From assembly GCA_024280375.1 (NCBI GenBank), contig JAJRQF010000088.1, positions 1 to 64,000 of the forward strand: DNA of 64,000 bases. The letters run 5' to 3'. The DNA is from Alphaproteobacteria bacterium. Its GTDB lineage: Bacteria > Pseudomonadota > Alphaproteobacteria > Rhizobiales > Rhizobiaceae. The notes beneath the pieces are model-generated. The model ran no database searches. It had not been told where the DNA came from and was given only the letters and a program-made list of their open reading frames with translations. The translations under genes were made by a program, and so were the position numbers. Shown here in pieces: positions 63,811-64,000 of the stretch; position 1 is the stretch's first letter, and each line of letters begins with the position of its first letter.

Positions 63811-64000
63811 CGGCCACATTATACGGGCTTGGGGTAGGGCCGGGCGATCCGGAACTGATTACCGTTAAGGCCTTGCGGATATTGCAGCGGGTGAAGATTA
63901 TTGCCTGGCCTGCGCCTGATGATGGTGTCAGTTTCGCCCGCTCTATCGTTGAACAATATATAACACCCGATCAGCTGGAAATTCCAATTATTGTGCCAAT
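63807..64000 (+). CDS. cobI: precorrin-2 C20-methyltransferase (5' part)
   Basis: The first 64 codons of CobI: TLYGLGVGPGDPELITVKAL is the family start with the SAM-binding GVGPGDPE loop, followed by RVKIIAWPAPDDGVSFARSI. The gene runs off the window. Its ATG overlaps the cobL stop codon by four bases. Confidence 0.9.
   Translation, partial: MTATLYGLGVGPGDPELITVKALRILQRVKIIAWPAPDDGVSFARSIVEQYITPDQLEIPIIVP

Overview
The window is about 64 kb of chromosome from an alphaproteobacterium, most likely a member of the Hyphomicrobiales (Rhizobiales). This is inferred from the recN-ligA order, a periplasmic ExoR homologue, the aerobic cobalamin genes (cobN, cobH, cobL, cobI, cobW), a B12-dependent ribonucleotide reductase, and an intergenic repeat of a type familiar from rhizobia. 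Base composition is near 50 percent GC by eye. There is no rRNA, tRNA, CRISPR array or prophage that I could recognise. The window opens inside recN and closes inside cobI.

Layout. 1-5 kb: recN, ligA, a secreted protein, a TlpA-like thioredoxin and a tautomerase. 5-9 kb: azlC and azlD split by a repeat array, then aminopeptidase P and prmA. 9-18 kb: an FAD monooxygenase, two divergent c-di-GMP genes, an amidase, a phosphatase, a VOC protein, a CaCA-like transporter and a HEPN-like protein. 18-25 kb: a ParE-type toxin-antitoxin pair, uvrD, a P450, an Acg-type nitroreductase with a MarR regulator and its probable operator, TfoX and an alpha/beta hydrolase. 25-31 kb: a DEAD-box helicase, a hydrolase remnant, a SulP transporter, a 267-bp MITE-like element, a Bcr/CflA pump and a DUF559 gene between repeats. 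31-39 kb: nrdJ with a pair of NrdR boxes, a TetA-like pump, exoR, a tiny RSGDD-repeat protein and a second copy of the MITE. 39-45 kb: NAD-dependent formate dehydrogenase with a cupin gene between its subunits, then a diguanylate cyclase. 45-49 kb: an omega-aminotransferase, an acyl-CoA dehydrogenase and mmsB (valine or amine catabolism). 49.7-64 kb: a cobalamin cluster, cobQ, lysE-like, a B12 riboswitch, cbtB, cbtA, cobU, cobW, cobN, cobO, two TerB genes, a His-containing membrane protein, cbiX, cobH, cobL, cobI.

How it fits together. The riboswitch before cbtB would shut off cobalt import and corrinoid synthesis when cobalamin is plentiful; cbiX through cobI make the corrin ring, CobN inserts cobalt, CobO, CobQ and CobU finish the molecule. 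NrdJ in the same window is a consumer of the coenzyme. Several proteins of the cluster carry His- or Cys-rich metal-binding stretches.

The features I find least ordinary are the mosaic intergenic repeats that reach into gene ends (azlC, fdsA, and the MITE at the SulP stop codon), the cupin inside the fds operon, the NrdR-box pair spaced 31 bp, the RSGDD-repeat microprotein, the HEPN plus ParE cluster and the TerB pair inside the cobalamin cluster. I did not see a clear-cut new multi-gene system; these are leads.
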